Notes: generated from the sequence alone by a model not told the origin. A stretch of 64,000 nt of DNA from Ureibacillus acetophenoni (GCF_900220965.1 NZ_OBQC01000018.1:1-64000); one strand, 5' to 3'; shown: positions 1 to 8,767, numbered from the stretch's first letter. Numbers and translations are program-made.

Positions 1-92
1 ATACTCAAGTTATTGAACCGCCGTGTACGGAACCGTATGCACGGTGGTGTGAGAGGTCGACTAGCCAAATAATGGCTAGTCTCCTACTCGAT
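1..92 (+). mobile_element. 3' end of a group II intron (domains V and VI)
   Basis: The first 92 bases fold as the catalytic 3' part of a bacterial group II intron. Domain V spans about 17-48: a 9-bp lower stem (17-25 with 40-48), a two-base bulge at 38-39, and a short upper stem closed by a GAAC loop. Domain VI spans 51-89: outer pairs GAG/CTC and AGG/CCT flank a bulged A at 86, and an inner 8-bp stem pairs 59-66 with 74-81. The bulged A lies seven bases from an AT end at 91-92, the usual spacing of the branch-point adenosine from the 3' splice site. The catalytic body and any reverse transcriptase lie left of the window. The intron class cannot be decided from this piece. Confidence 0.8.
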
Positions 93-272
93 TGTACCGT
101 TAGAAACAGCTAAATATTTCGAAAATATCTTGAAATCAAACTAAATAAATCATATAATCCAATTAAACAAAGTAAAATACTATGTAATTAAGTATTGTTT
201 AACAATTAAAGAATGATGAGAAAATTAGTTTTTATTAAAAGTAGAAAATTACATTGAAAAGGGTGAATGGAA

Positions 273-1250
273 ATGGCGAATCCAGTTGAAGTAGACCAAA
301 AGGGGAAATTTAATAGGCAAACGAATCGTTTTACAATTCCTTTCGGAAATGGTGAAGGAGAATTACCGGTTGAGGCAGGAAGATATCGTTTAATATGGGC
401 AGAAATTTGTCCATGGGCACATCGTGCAGTTATTGTACGTAGTTTACTAGGATTAGAAAATGTTATTAGTTTAGGTACAGTAGCACCTATGCGCCCAGAC
501 GTACCGCGTGTTGACTGGGATTTCTCTTTAGACGAAGGTGGGGTCGATCCTGTACTTGGTATTCAATATTTAAGTGAAGTTTATTTGAAAACTGATCCAG
601 AATATACTGGGAGACCAACTGTACCAGCAATAGTCGATATAAATGAAGGCAAGGTTGTAAATAACGATTATTTCCGTCTAACAAACTATTTTGAAATTGA
701 TTGGGCTCCGTTCCATAAAGAAAATGCACCAAATTTATATCCAGAGAATCTACGCGAAGAAATAGATGCACTAAGTGAAGTGATTTTCCATGATGTTAAT
801 AATGGAGTTTACAAATGTGGGTTTGCTCGCTCGCAAGAAGCTTACGAAGAAGCCTATGATGTATTATTTGCAAGACTAGATCAATTAGAAGAGCGTTTAG
901 CGACAAATCGCTTCTTATTTGGAGACTATATTACAGATGCGGACGTTCGATTATATACAACTTTAGTAAGATTTGATGTTGCTTATTATGCGGCATTTAA
1001 AACAAATCGTAATCGCATTGTTGATTTCCCTAATCTTTGGGGCTATTTACGTGATTTATATGAAACACCTGGTTTTGGTGATACTACTAACTTCCATGCT
1101 ATTAAACAGCATTATCATTTGTCGAATCATATCGCAAGTGACGATCAAAAAAGTTTGAATATCCTACCAAAAGGTCCAGATACGTCAATTTTCAACACTC
1201 CACATAATCGAGAAGATATTAGTGGCAAAAAAGAAAAGTTCCTTATTTAA
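273..1250 (+). CDS. glutathione S-transferase family protein, glutathionyl-hydroquinone reductase-like (YqjG/ECM4)
   Basis: A 325-residue cytosolic protein of the Xi-class GST family (YqjG, PcpF, ECM4), whose members reduce glutathionyl-hydroquinones. The thioredoxin-fold segment carries the family motif CPWAH with the nucleophile at Cys46, and an all-helical GST C-terminal domain follows. The ATG at 273 is chosen over one at 267 because the ribosome site AAAGGGTG (258-265) is about 7 bases from 273 but touches 267. The GNAT gene follows after 12 bases, so the two are probably co-transcribed. Bacillales generally make bacillithiol instead of glutathione, so the true thiol substrate is uncertain. 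Confidence 0.82.
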   Translation: MANPVEVDQKGKFNRQTNRFTIPFGNGEGELPVEAGRYRLIWAEICPWAHRAVIVRSLLGLENVISLGTVAPMRPDVPRVDWDFSLDEGGVDPVLGIQYLSEVYLKTDPEYTGRPTVPAIVDINEGKVVNNDYFRLTNYFEIDWAPFHKENAPNLYPENLREEIDALSEVIFHDVNNGVYKCGFARSQEAYEEAYDVLFARLDQLEERLATNRFLFGDYITDADVRLYTTLVRFDVAYYAAFKTNRNRIVDFPNLWGYLRDLYETPGFGDTTNFHAIKQHYHLSNHIASDDQKSLNILPKGPDTSIFNTPHNREDISGKKEKFLI

Positions 1251-1262
1251 GGGGGATATAAA

Positions 1263-1766
1263 ATGATCATTCGTAATGCATTACAAAGTGAACACGAAAT
1301 TATTCGTGAATTACGATTACAAGCCTATGAAGAACATTCAACTAAAATTCCACAAGAGCATTGGAATGCATTGAAACACCAAATAGTGACAGATGACCAT
1401 ACGAATCCAGACATTGAGTATATTGTTGCAGAAATTGACGGGGAGATTCTGGGTACAGTCGTACTTTTCCCAGCTAAAATTCAAGGTTATGAAGGTTTAG
1501 TGGAAGATAAACTAGAATATCCCGAGCTTAGAAAGCTTGCGGTATCTAGTAAAGCAAGAGGGAAAGGTGTTGCAAAAGCCTTAGTAAAGGAATGTATTAA
1601 ACGTTCAAAAGAAAAAGGCTATTCAGCTATGGGATTACATACATCAGATTTCATGGAATCAGCAGTAAACCTGTACGAAAAAATGGGGTTTGTAAGAGTA
1701 CCTGGAAAAGATTTTATTCCCCTTGATGATGGAATTGTTGTAAAAGCATTTCAAATTAATTTCTAG
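1263..1766 (+). CDS. GNAT family N-acetyltransferase
   Basis: A 167-residue single-domain GNAT acetyltransferase, transferring an acetyl group from acetyl-CoA to an unknown amine. The acetyl-CoA pyrophosphate loop is visible as R-x-x-G-x-G/A (SKARGKGVAKALV, about residue 98), after a beta strand ending LRKLAV; the motif-B region reads LYEKMGFVRV near the C terminus. A strong AGGGGGA ribosome site precedes the ATG. It sits 12 bases behind the GST-like gene and ahead of a terminator, forming a two-gene unit. The substrate cannot be read from sequence. Confidence 0.85.
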   Translation: MIIRNALQSEHEIIRELRLQAYEEHSTKIPQEHWNALKHQIVTDDHTNPDIEYIVAEIDGEILGTVVLFPAKIQGYEGLVEDKLEYPELRKLAVSSKARGKGVAKALVKECIKRSKEKGYSAMGLHTSDFMESAVNLYEKMGFVRVPGKDFIPLDDGIVVKAFQINF

Positions 1767-1793
1767 TATTTAAATAATAATAAATATTAATTT

Positions 1794-1824
1794 AAGAGGT
1801 CTTTTCGAAGGCCTCTTTATTTTT
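1794..1824 (+). terminator. intrinsic terminator after the GST/GNAT unit
   Basis: A 10-bp stem (1794-1803 with 1808-1817, one G-T pair) with a short loop, followed by a T-rich run. It ends the 273-1766 unit. Confidence 0.85.
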
Positions 1825-1942
1825 ATAAATTTACATCGATTGTATACCTTTCCAACTATTTGTAAGTTTAATAAATCTTCTATTATCCACGGTTATATAA
1901 TTAATAGTAAGAAGGTTTTGAATTTGGCGAATGGAGGGGAAG

Positions 1943-2860
1943 ATGGTGAATCTGGTTGAAGTGAAAGGCCTAACTAAGAAATTTGGAAAGTTTACAGCTT
2001 TAAATAATATTCAGATGACTATTAATGAAGGTGAAATCTATGGATTTATTGGCCCGAATGGAGCTGGAAAATCAACAACTATTCGAATTTTATTAGGAAT
2101 GCTTAAAGCGACAAGTGGAGAGGTAAAGATCTTTGGTAAAGACGCGTGGAAGGATGCGGTTGAAATTCACAAACAAATTGCCTATGTTCCAGGGGATGCA
2201 AATCTTTGGCCAAATTTAACGGGTGGAGAAGTAATTGATATCTTTTTAAAGATGCGTGGAAATGGAAATAAAAACAGACGAGATGAATTAATTGAAAGGT
2301 TTAACTTAGATCCATCCAAAAAATGTAGAGCGTATTCAAAGGGGAATCGTCAAAAAATAGCTTTGATTTCGGCTTTTGCATCTGAGGCTCAATTTTATAT
2401 TTTTGATGAGCCTACTTCTGGACTTGATCCATTAATGGAAAGAACCTTTCAACAATGTGTGCTTGAAGTTAAAAATGAAGGTAAAAGTGTGCTTCTTTCA
2501 AGTCATATTCTATCCGAAGTTGAAAAGTTATGTGAAAAGATTTCAATTATTCGTGAAGGAAAAATTATTGAGACTGGAACTTTAAGTGAAATGCGACATC
2601 TTACACGTACAAACTTGATTGTTAAAACAATTAAACCGTTACCTCCTTTCGAAACCAAACAAGGTGTTCATAATGTTAATTACGAAAATGGAGAGATATC
2701 ATTTCAAGTTGATTCCGAAGAATTAGATTCAATTATTAAATTTATAAGTGAGTTTGGAATTCAAAAATTAGAAAGTTCTCCACCAACGCTTGAAGATTTA
2801 TTTTTACGTCACTATGAAAATGCAAAGTCGATTGCTTCTAATGGGGGCAAAGGGCAATGA
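1943..2860 (+). CDS. ABC transporter ATP-binding protein (antibiotic-exporter type)
   Basis: The nucleotide-binding subunit (305 residues) of a type 2 ABC exporter. Walker A is GPNGAGKST (about 37-45), Walker B is FYIFDEPTSGLD (about 151-162), and the H-loop lies in LLSSHILSEVE. The signature is YSKGNRQKI in place of LSGGQ, a common variant in drug/polyether exporters. About 90 C-terminal residues form an accessory domain. The ATG at 1943 is preferred over one at 1931 because the site GGAGGGGAAG lies between them; a GTG at 1946 is also possible. The stop overlaps the permease start by 4 bases, so the two are translationally coupled. Confidence 0.88.
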   Translation: MVNLVEVKGLTKKFGKFTALNNIQMTINEGEIYGFIGPNGAGKSTTIRILLGMLKATSGEVKIFGKDAWKDAVEIHKQIAYVPGDANLWPNLTGGEVIDIFLKMRGNGNKNRRDELIERFNLDPSKKCRAYSKGNRQKIALISAFASEAQFYIFDEPTSGLDPLMERTFQQCVLEVKNEGKSVLLSSHILSEVEKLCEKISIIREGKIIETGTLSEMRHLTRTNLIVKTIKPLPPFETKQGVHNVNYENGEISFQVDSEELDSIIKFISEFGIQKLESSPPTLEDLFLRHYENAKSIASNGGKGQ

Positions 2861-4467
2861 ATCTAACATTAATTAAAGGGACGGGTCAGTTAGTCAAAAT
2901 TATAATACGACAACATCGATTTCAGCTGATTGCGTGGCTAATTGGTATTGTTGGCGTTTCTCTAGCTGTTGCGTCGAGTTATCAATCCATCTATCAGACT
3001 GCCAATGACAAAACAGCATTTGCTTTAACAATGCAAAACCCTGCAATGGTAGCGATGTTAGGTCCTGGCTATGATGCAAAGGAATATTTAGTGACTGTTG
3101 GCACCCAATTTGCCCACGAAATGTTGTTATTCTCTGTAATCGCAGTTGCAATTATGAGCATTTTACTTGTAGGCAGCAGTACGAGAACAGATGAAGAAAC
3201 AGGAAGAATTGAAGTTATTCGTTCCCTTCCAGTGGGGCGACTATCCTATTTAGCAGCTTGTATAATTGTAGTAGGATTTGTGAATTTAATCATTACTCTT
3301 TTAATAGGGGTTGGGCTCCGCTTACTAAATATTGAAGGCATTACATTTGAAAGTTCTATACTTTATGGTGCTATATTAGGAACTGGTGGTTTTATATTTG
3401 GTTCCATTACTGCTTTCTTTGCACAACTCTCTGATACTTCAAGGGGTACAAAAGGGCTAGCATTCGGTGCACTTATAATTGCCTATTTAATAAGAGCGGT
3501 AGGCGACGTTGGCAATGAACAACTTGCGCTTATTTCACCACTAGGTTGGTCTGTTAGAACCGATGTGTTTATAGAAAATTACTGGTGGCCTATTAACATT
3601 TCAATCTTATTATCTGGCGTTGTATTAATCTTTGCTCTATATTTAAATTCTATTAGAGATATAGATTCAGGATTTTTACCAAAAAGAAAAGGTAAAACAA
3701 GTGCATCACCTTACATCATGACAACATTCGGATTAATTTATCTCATACAGCGGACAAAAATTGTTGCTTGGAGTATTGGAATATTTGCACTTGGAGCTGC
3801 CTTTGGAGCAGTACTTGGTGATATGGAGAAGTATTTTGCTGATAATGAATTTGTCCAAATGATGTTATCCCAAGTAGGCGACTTTTCAATAACAGAACAA
3901 TTTTTAACAATGCTAATGGGGATTATGTCTCTAATTTCAGCCATTCCAGTAATCATGACCATATTAAAATTAAAAAGCGAAGAAATTCATAATCGTACGG
4001 AGCATTTTTATAGTCGTTCTATTTCACGAAATCAGGTTTTAGGTAGCTATACTTTATTAGCAATAGTTGAAAGTATTATATATCTAATGGTACTTGCATT
4101 AGGTTTATGGTTAGCAGCACTAACGATGATGGATGATCCTATCTCATTTGGTACAGTCGTACAGTCTGCGTTAATATATTTACCTGCATTATGGGTAATG
4201 ATTGGAATTACTGTTCTTATTTTTGGATTTGTACCAAAGATTACAAGTGTCATTTGGTTGTATTACGCATTTTGCTATGTAGTTGCTTATGTTGGGGGTA
4301 TGTTAAAGTTCCCTGATTGGATGAAGAATGTTTCGGTATTTGAAGTAATACCTAAATTACCTGGAGAAGAGATTAATGTAATTGTCCTAGTATTAGTATT
4401 AGCAATCTCCATTGTCCTTCTTTTCATTGGATTCTTTGGTTACAAAAAGCGAGATATTGTGGGGTAA
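2857..4467 (+). CDS. ABC exporter permease, polyketide-antibiotic-exporter type (COG3559-like)
   Basis: A 536-residue polytopic membrane protein with about 12 hydrophobic segments in two similar halves, the layout of the 'exporter of polyketide antibiotics' permeases. It partners the preceding ATPase, overlapping it in an ATGA arrangement (2857-2860). A soluble loop with an SPYIMTTFGLIYLIQRTK-like amphipathic stretch opens the second half near residue 285. A drug or toxin efflux role is inferred from the family; the substrate is unknown and no adjacent regulator or biosynthetic gene is visible. The unit ends at a strong hairpin at 4497. Confidence 0.85.
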   Translation: MNLTLIKGTGQLVKIIIRQHRFQLIAWLIGIVGVSLAVASSYQSIYQTANDKTAFALTMQNPAMVAMLGPGYDAKEYLVTVGTQFAHEMLLFSVIAVAIMSILLVGSSTRTDEETGRIEVIRSLPVGRLSYLAACIIVVGFVNLIITLLIGVGLRLLNIEGITFESSILYGAILGTGGFIFGSITAFFAQLSDTSRGTKGLAFGALIIAYLIRAVGDVGNEQLALISPLGWSVRTDVFIENYWWPINISILLSGVVLIFALYLNSIRDIDSGFLPKRKGKTSASPYIMTTFGLIYLIQRTKIVAWSIGIFALGAAFGAVLGDMEKYFADNEFVQMMLSQVGDFSITEQFLTMLMGIMSLISAIPVIMTILKLKSEEIHNRTEHFYSRSISRNQVLGSYTLLAIVESIIYLMVLALGLWLAALTMMDDPISFGTVVQSALIYLPALWVMIGITVLIFGFVPKITSVIWLYYAFCYVVAYVGGMLKFPDWMKNVSVFEVIPKLPGEEINVIVLVLVLAISIVLLFIGFFGYKKRDIVG

Positions 4468-4496
4468 ATCAATAATTCAGCTATTAGGTTGATAGG

Positions 4497-4527
4497 AAAA
4501 GGCATCGAACCAATTCGATGCCTTTTT
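4497..4527. terminator. bidirectional terminator between convergent genes
   Basis: A 13-bp perfect stem (4497-4509 with 4514-4526) with loop CCAA. A/T-rich ends give a T-run in either direction, so it can serve the ABC pair (+) and the protease gene (-). Confidence 0.85.
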
Positions 4528-4533
4528 CGAGTT

Positions 4534-6438
4534 TTATTGAGCTTCGTAATAATACATGTCAGCAATTAAATAGTAACCAAATTCGTCGATGATTACGTAG
4601 TACTCTGCTGTTTCTGCGTAAGTAACATAATCACCATTTGCATCATATAAATCATACTCTTCATAAGTAGTGACTACAGCATATTCTTCTTCTTCAAAAA
4701 TATCGATTCCTGTAATTTCAGTATACCAATAATCGAAAGTATAGTTGGAGCCATAGTAGTCTTCAATTTGTCTTTCAATTTCAAGATAAGCATTACTGTC
4801 AGGTGAAATCATGTCTTGCACCCAGTAGAAATCTCCGTCATTTATAGCCCATTCATAATACTCAAAGTAGTATGTGATAAAATTCGTTAACGTTTCTTCA
4901 TCGAAATAGTAACCGTACGAATCTAAGTAATCATCAAAATCTACAGATTCGTCGGTTCCAGTACCATAATATTGTTCGTACCAATCCCAGAAATCTGAAT
5001 AATCTTCACCAAGATCACTTATATCCGTATCGTAACCTGCGTAGACATCTACTGCAACAATATCTGATGCTGACATTGGATTTTTAATCCAATCGTCAAA
5101 ATAATCTTTAACAGTATAAACTGGAATAGCAAAAGCGAAAGATTGATAATTTAAGTACACTATCGAATTAATCCCAATGACATTCCCAGTTGTTGCATCA
5201 AATAATGGCCCACCACTACTACCTTGGTCAATTTGAGCATCAATCTGATATAGTTCATCATAAACGAAATTATAACCATCAATGGACATTTCTCTATCTG
5301 TACCAGTTAAATATCCTATTGAAGCTGAGTTCTCGAAACCTTGAGGGCTACCAATTGCAATAACTTCTATTCCAATATCGGAAATCTTATTTTCAATTGG
5401 AAGTGGTTCTGTTTTTGCGTATTCTTCACTTTGAATAAGGGCGATATCTAACGTATCAGAAATACCAATCACTTTTCCCGGTGATTCTTGACCAGCACTA
5501 TTTCTAACAAGAACATCTGAGAAACCAGCAACAACGTGGGCATTTGTTACGATATATCCACCTTTTGCATAAAGGAAGCCAGAACCATGGCCATCTTGAG
5601 TTATAATTGTAAATACTTTTGGTAAAGATTCTTTAATAATTTGAGTTTTTTCTTTTTCTTCAACTACTTCTTTTTCTTTTTCTTCTTTGGTGTCTTTTCC
5701 ATTTATATCATCTTTTTCGTCTTTATCTTCGTTGTTAATATCTTTAACGATTTGTTCTACTTTATTATCGTCGTTAGGTTTTGCATTATTTTGACCATTA
5801 AAGTAAGTAAACAATCCATAACTAACAGCTAAAATCACAATAAGTAGTGCAGCTACGCCTGAGATAAGCCAAACTTTCTTATTCTTTTTTGGTGGCTGTG
5901 GATTAGATCTTTGCGGACTATTTGGTTGAAACGGACCGCTATTTGGTTGTTGATACTGATTCCCTGCTTGTTGGAATTGAGGTCCACCGGGCTGTTGAAA
6001 CTGGTTCCCTTGTTGTTGGAATTGAGGTCCACCGGGCTGTTGAAACTGGTTCCCTTGTTGTTGGAATTGTGGTCCATTAGGCTGTTGAAACCCTGGTTGT
6101 TGAAATTGCCCAGGTTGACCGTGTTGATTAGGTTGTGAGCCAGTATGTTGGTTAAATTGATCATTATTTGGTTGATGGAATTGTCCTTCAGAAGGTCTTT
6201 TGAACTGCTCGTTTCCTTGTTGTGGATAAGTACCTCTTTTTGGTTGTTGAAAGTTTTGATGATCTTGTTCAAAGTGAGAAGCATTTGGTTCTTCATAATA
6301 AGGATAAGATTGTTCGTCGTGTGACTGTATAGGTTCGCCACTTTGTTGGTTTCCCATTTGATTATTTAATGAGTGTCCACAATTTCCACAAAACTTAGCA
6401 TTTGAATCGTTACTTCCACCGCAATTTGGACAAAACAT
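4534..6438 (-). CDS. membrane-anchored trypsin-like (HtrA/DegP-type) serine protease with N-terminal zinc ribbon
   Basis: A 634-residue protein in clear blocks: a zinc ribbon with CxxC pairs (C3, C6, C17, C20); a Gln/Asn/Pro-rich low-complexity region (about 25-180) with 15-residue repeats; one membrane segment (about 190-212); a Lys/Glu/Asp-rich stretch (about 225-270); a trypsin-like domain with His301 in TNAHVV, Asp331 in DTLDIAL and Ser408 in QGSSGGP; and an acidic Tyr/Asp-rich C-terminal domain from about 445. No PDZ domain is seen. The topology predicts a cytosolic ribbon and Q-rich arm with an extracellular protease. The GGAGGTGGGGGA site directly before the ATG is very strong. A role in envelope stress or secreted-protein quality control is inferred only. 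Confidence 0.85.
   Translation of the reverse strand: MFCPNCGGSNDSNAKFCGNCGHSLNNQMGNQQSGEPIQSHDEQSYPYYEEPNASHFEQDHQNFQQPKRGTYPQQGNEQFKRPSEGQFHQPNNDQFNQHTGSQPNQHGQPGQFQQPGFQQPNGPQFQQQGNQFQQPGGPQFQQQGNQFQQPGGPQFQQAGNQYQQPNSGPFQPNSPQRSNPQPPKKNKKVWLISGVAALLIVILAVSYGLFTYFNGQNNAKPNDDNKVEQIVKDINNEDKDEKDDINGKDTKEEKEKEVVEEKEKTQIIKESLPKVFTIITQDGHGSGFLYAKGGYIVTNAHVVAGFSDVLVRNSAGQESPGKVIGISDTLDIALIQSEEYAKTEPLPIENKISDIGIEVIAIGSPQGFENSASIGYLTGTDREMSIDGYNFVYDELYQIDAQIDQGSSGGPLFDATTGNVIGINSIVYLNYQSFAFAIPVYTVKDYFDDWIKNPMSASDIVAVDVYAGYDTDISDLGEDYSDFWDWYEQYYGTGTDESVDFDDYLDSYGYYFDEETLTNFITYYFEYYEWAINDGDFYWVQDMISPDSNAYLEIERQIEDYYGSNYTFDYWYTEITGIDIFEEEEYAVVTTYEEYDLYDANGDYVTYAETAEYYVIIDEFGYYLIADMYYYEAQ
5936..6115 (-). 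repeat. 45-bp tandem repeat inside the protease gene
   Basis: Two near-identical 45-bp units (5981-6025, 6026-6070) are flanked by decayed copies on both sides. They encode the 15-residue repeat beginning PGGPQFQQQGNQFQQ in the low-complexity arm. Copy number is likely to vary between strains. Confidence 0.85.
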
Positions 6439-6936
6439 TCCCCCACCTCCAATATATAAAATTTAAATTAATACCCATTAACACTATTGTACTTTAAATC
6501 TATTAATTTGTTCTTTTGGATTTAATTGAGAAGAAGTGTTTGGTTGGAATAATTTGTTACACACATAATTACTATACATGATGAATTACAAACGAGAAAT
6601 AATAAAATCTTAAAGAGATTTTGGAAAACATAAATATTGCACAAAGTGAAGTGAATTGTAAAACAAGAGGAAAGAAGTATGGAAAGTAGTCGATGCGTCC
6701 AATGATTGAACAATAAAATGAGTAACCAATGGGGAAGATTTGTTTGTGACTTTTTGCTTACGAAAGTTCAGTAATGCATTATATGGTGAATTGAAAAGAA
6801 TATCCACAAGAAATTGTTAGAATGGAAAAAATTTTAATTAGGCGAGAAAAATATATGAAAATCATTGATGTACTTACATTGTAACGGCAGGTGCTTTTTT
6901 ATACCTATTTATGTAGAAAAAGAATTGTGATTGTAA
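6439..6936. other. AT-rich intergenic region, no gene recognised
   Basis: About 500 bases between the divergent protease and gamma-SASP genes. No open frame here has a convincing ribosome site, and no RNA family is recognisable. The right end holds the likely promoter of the SASP gene. Confidence 0.5.
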
Positions 6937-6966
6937 CTCATAATTAGTTGAGAATTTGGCATGATA
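6937..6966 (+). promoter_or_regulatory. possible sigma-G promoter of the gamma-SASP gene
   Basis: CATGATA at 6960-6966 fits the forespore sigma-G -10 pattern CATnnTA, with CTCATA at 6937-6942 as a weak -35 and a 17-base spacer. The position, about 20 bases before the ribosome site, suits a late forespore gene. The -35 match is poor. Confidence 0.35.
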
Positions 6967-6996
6967 AAAGACGTAACCATAAATGGAGGTGTTGAA

Positions 6997-7407
6997 ATGG
7001 AAAACAATAAAAATCGTACGGTTACAGGTACAGATATTAACGAGGTAAAACGTCAAAATGCTGGTGGAGCTTCAGGTAGCTCGTTTGGTGGGGCATTTTC
7101 TTCAAGTACTGATCCTCAAAAAGTAAGAGAAGAAATTGCTCAAGAAGCGGGCCCATTTGCTTCTGGTCAAGCAGCTTCACAATCAAGCCAGGCATTTGGT
7201 AGCCAATCAACATTTGGCAAAACAGCTTCAGGCACAGATATTCAAAAAGTGCGTGAAGAAATTGCTCAAGAAGCGGGTCCTTTTGGTACACAGGCTTCTC
7301 GCCAATCAAGTCAATCATCTGGTAACCAAACAGTTGCTGGAACAGATATAGACGAAGTAAAACGTCAAAATGCACAATCAAATCAAAATAAAAACTTCAA
7401 TCAATAA
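6997..7407 (+). CDS. sspE: gamma-type small acid-soluble spore protein
   Basis: A 136-residue Gln/Ser/Ala-rich hydrophilic protein with the repeat architecture of gamma-type SASPs: four T(D/N)-x-x-x-V-(K/R)-x-x repeats (TGTDINEVKRQN at both ends, TDPQKVREEIAQEAGPF and TDIQKVREEIAQEAGPF in the middle). Such proteins are amino-acid stores in the spore core, degraded by the GPR protease at germination. It is longer than B. subtilis SspE (84 residues) and lacks the exact EFASET cleavage motif; EIAQEA may be its equivalent. The ATG at 6997 is chosen because GGAGGTG lies 5-6 bases upstream. It is monocistronic, with its own terminator. Confidence 0.8.
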   Translation: MENNKNRTVTGTDINEVKRQNAGGASGSSFGGAFSSSTDPQKVREEIAQEAGPFASGQAASQSSQAFGSQSTFGKTASGTDIQKVREEIAQEAGPFGTQASRQSSQSSGNQTVAGTDIDEVKRQNAQSNQNKNFNQ

Positions 7408-7414
7408 GTAAAAT

Positions 7415-7446
7415 AAAACGCCTCTAACAATTAGGGGCGTTTTACT
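7415..7446 (+). terminator. intrinsic terminator after gamma-SASP
   Basis: A 12-bp stem (7415-7426 with 7432-7443, one G-T pair) beginning AAAACGCC and ending in TTTT. The A/T ends may let it also serve the opposing 7483-8043 gene. Confidence 0.85.
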
Positions 7447-7482
7447 ATTTAATATGTGTAAATATAAAAAGTAATGGTGAGA

Positions 7483-8043
7483 TTATTTTAAAACATCATG
7501 GTCAACATAACGTTCGCCATTTAATTCACTAATAATATTAATGGCAACCTTTGCACCGTCACCAGCAGTAATAATTGTATGAACACTTACTCCTGCACAA
7601 GTACCCGCTGCCCAAATTCCTTCAATGTTTGTTTTACCATTAGCATCCACATCAAAGATTGTTTTTACTCTTGGTTCTGTTCCTGGTTTTGTTGCAAGAC
7701 CAACTTGTTCAGCAAGGTCTGTTAAAAAACCTGTAGCTAAGATAACCTGTTTAGCTTCATATTCACCATTATCAGTAACTAATTTAAAGCCTTGATCTAG
7801 TTTAGTTATGTTCGTCACTTTTGACTCAACTAATTCAGCACCAAATTTTTTTGCTTGGTTTAATCCAGTTTCTACTAAGTCAGGACCCGTAATTTCTGCT
7901 ACACCATAGTGGTTATAAAGCATCGCGCGTTTTGTAACTCCTTGATTACTATCAATAATTACTGTTTTCTTGCCAGCCTTTGCTGTATAAATTGCTGCAC
8001 TACCACCAGCAGGTCCGCCACCAATAATTGCTACATCATACAT
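7483..8043 (-). CDS. short FAD-dependent oxidoreductase, thioredoxin-reductase-like
   Basis: A 186-residue protein matching the FAD-binding domain of thioredoxin reductases: the dinucleotide-binding motif GGGPAG (8-13) after a beta strand, an ATG-type motif (ILATGF, about 102-107), and the FAD ribityl motif GIWAAGTCAG near residue 145. The NADPH domain and redox CxxC of true TrxB (about 310 residues) are absent. Both ends are intact: there is a good AAAGGAGG site before the ATG and conserved C-terminal helices, so it looks like a genuine short family member, not a fragment. The electron donor and substrate are unknown. Confidence 0.8.
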   Translation of the reverse strand: MYDVAIIGGGPAGGSAAIYTAKAGKKTVIIDSNQGVTKRAMLYNHYGVAEITGPDLVETGLNQAKKFGAELVESKVTNITKLDQGFKLVTDNGEYEAKQVILATGFLTDLAEQVGLATKPGTEPRVKTIFDVDANGKTNIEGIWAAGTCAGVSVHTIITAGDGAKVAINIISELNGERYVDHDVLK

Positions 8044-8215
8044 ATGTATTCCTCCTTTAACTTCAATACTACAATTCTATCAAAAAATTCCCTACATATC
8101 CTATGAAAGTGACTTTTGTATATATTTGAAAGATCAAACCGAAGTTACTAAAATTAAAATATAAACTGTTCTCTTTAATCTTCTTAAAGATTAATAACTT
8201 AATTGGAGTCCACCT

Positions 8216-8329
8216 ATGTATGATAAAGATCTTATTCGCTTTGTTAAATCTTTAAATATTCCATTTAAAGTTATTGAATGTCCTAATAGAAGATGGAGAC
8301 AAAAAACTTATCATTATTTAATGGCATAA
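8216..8329 (+). CDS. possible small protein of 37 residues
   Basis: A short frame starting MYDKDLIRFV and ending YHYLMA, preceded by GGAG seven bases upstream of the ATG. It is basic, with one Cys, and has no membrane segment. It lies in an otherwise empty 340-base gap between divergent genes. There is no recognisable family and no terminator directly after it, so it may be spurious. Confidence 0.35.
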   Translation: MYDKDLIRFVKSLNIPFKVIECPNRRWRQKTYHYLMA

Positions 8330-8385
8330 TTGAAATGTATATTTAGAAAAACAAATAACACACTAATAAAAAGGAGTGTGTTGTC

Positions 8386-8619
8386 ATGAATAAGGATTCG
8401 ATTCCTGATACTAAAAAAGTGTTTATGGATTTACCTGTTCAAGATAAACCAGATATGGTCGATTCCGAAAACATAAGTCTCTTTGACTTACATGAAGATA
8501 TGCAAACAGTCGATGCAATTCCAGTAGAGGAGTTAAATAGAAAAGTAAAAACTGAGGGAGACGAATTGTTAGAAGAAGTTTGGAGAAAAGAGTCGCCTGA
8601 TGAAAAGAGACATTCATAA
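8386..8619 (+). CDS. conserved-looking small acidic protein, function unknown
   Basis: A 77-residue hydrophilic, acidic protein (start MNKDSIPDTKK) with no Cys, no membrane segment and no recognisable domain. An AAAAAGGAG ribosome site and a dedicated terminator at 8629 support expression as a single-gene unit. It is not recognised. Confidence 0.7.
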   Translation: MNKDSIPDTKKVFMDLPVQDKPDMVDSENISLFDLHEDMQTVDAIPVEELNRKVKTEGDELLEEVWRKESPDEKRHS

Positions 8620-8628
8620 TCTAATCTA

Positions 8629-8660
8629 AAATACCCTGAATATGAATTCGGGGTATTTTT
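8629..8660 (+). terminator. intrinsic terminator after the 77-residue gene
   Basis: A 12-bp stem (8629-8640 with 8647-8658, one G-T pair) followed by a T-run. Confidence 0.85.
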
Positions 8661-8767
8661 ATTTTGTGCTCTATTAACAAAACTATTAATAATAATTCTA
8701 AATCGTTTTACATTATATATTCGTTGCATATATATAACAAAGCATATTTTTGTTAGGGGGAAATGTG

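Noticed and set aside
5641..5832. Phe-rich plus-strand frame
   Set aside because: It is the antisense of the Lys/Glu-rich linker of the protease gene.
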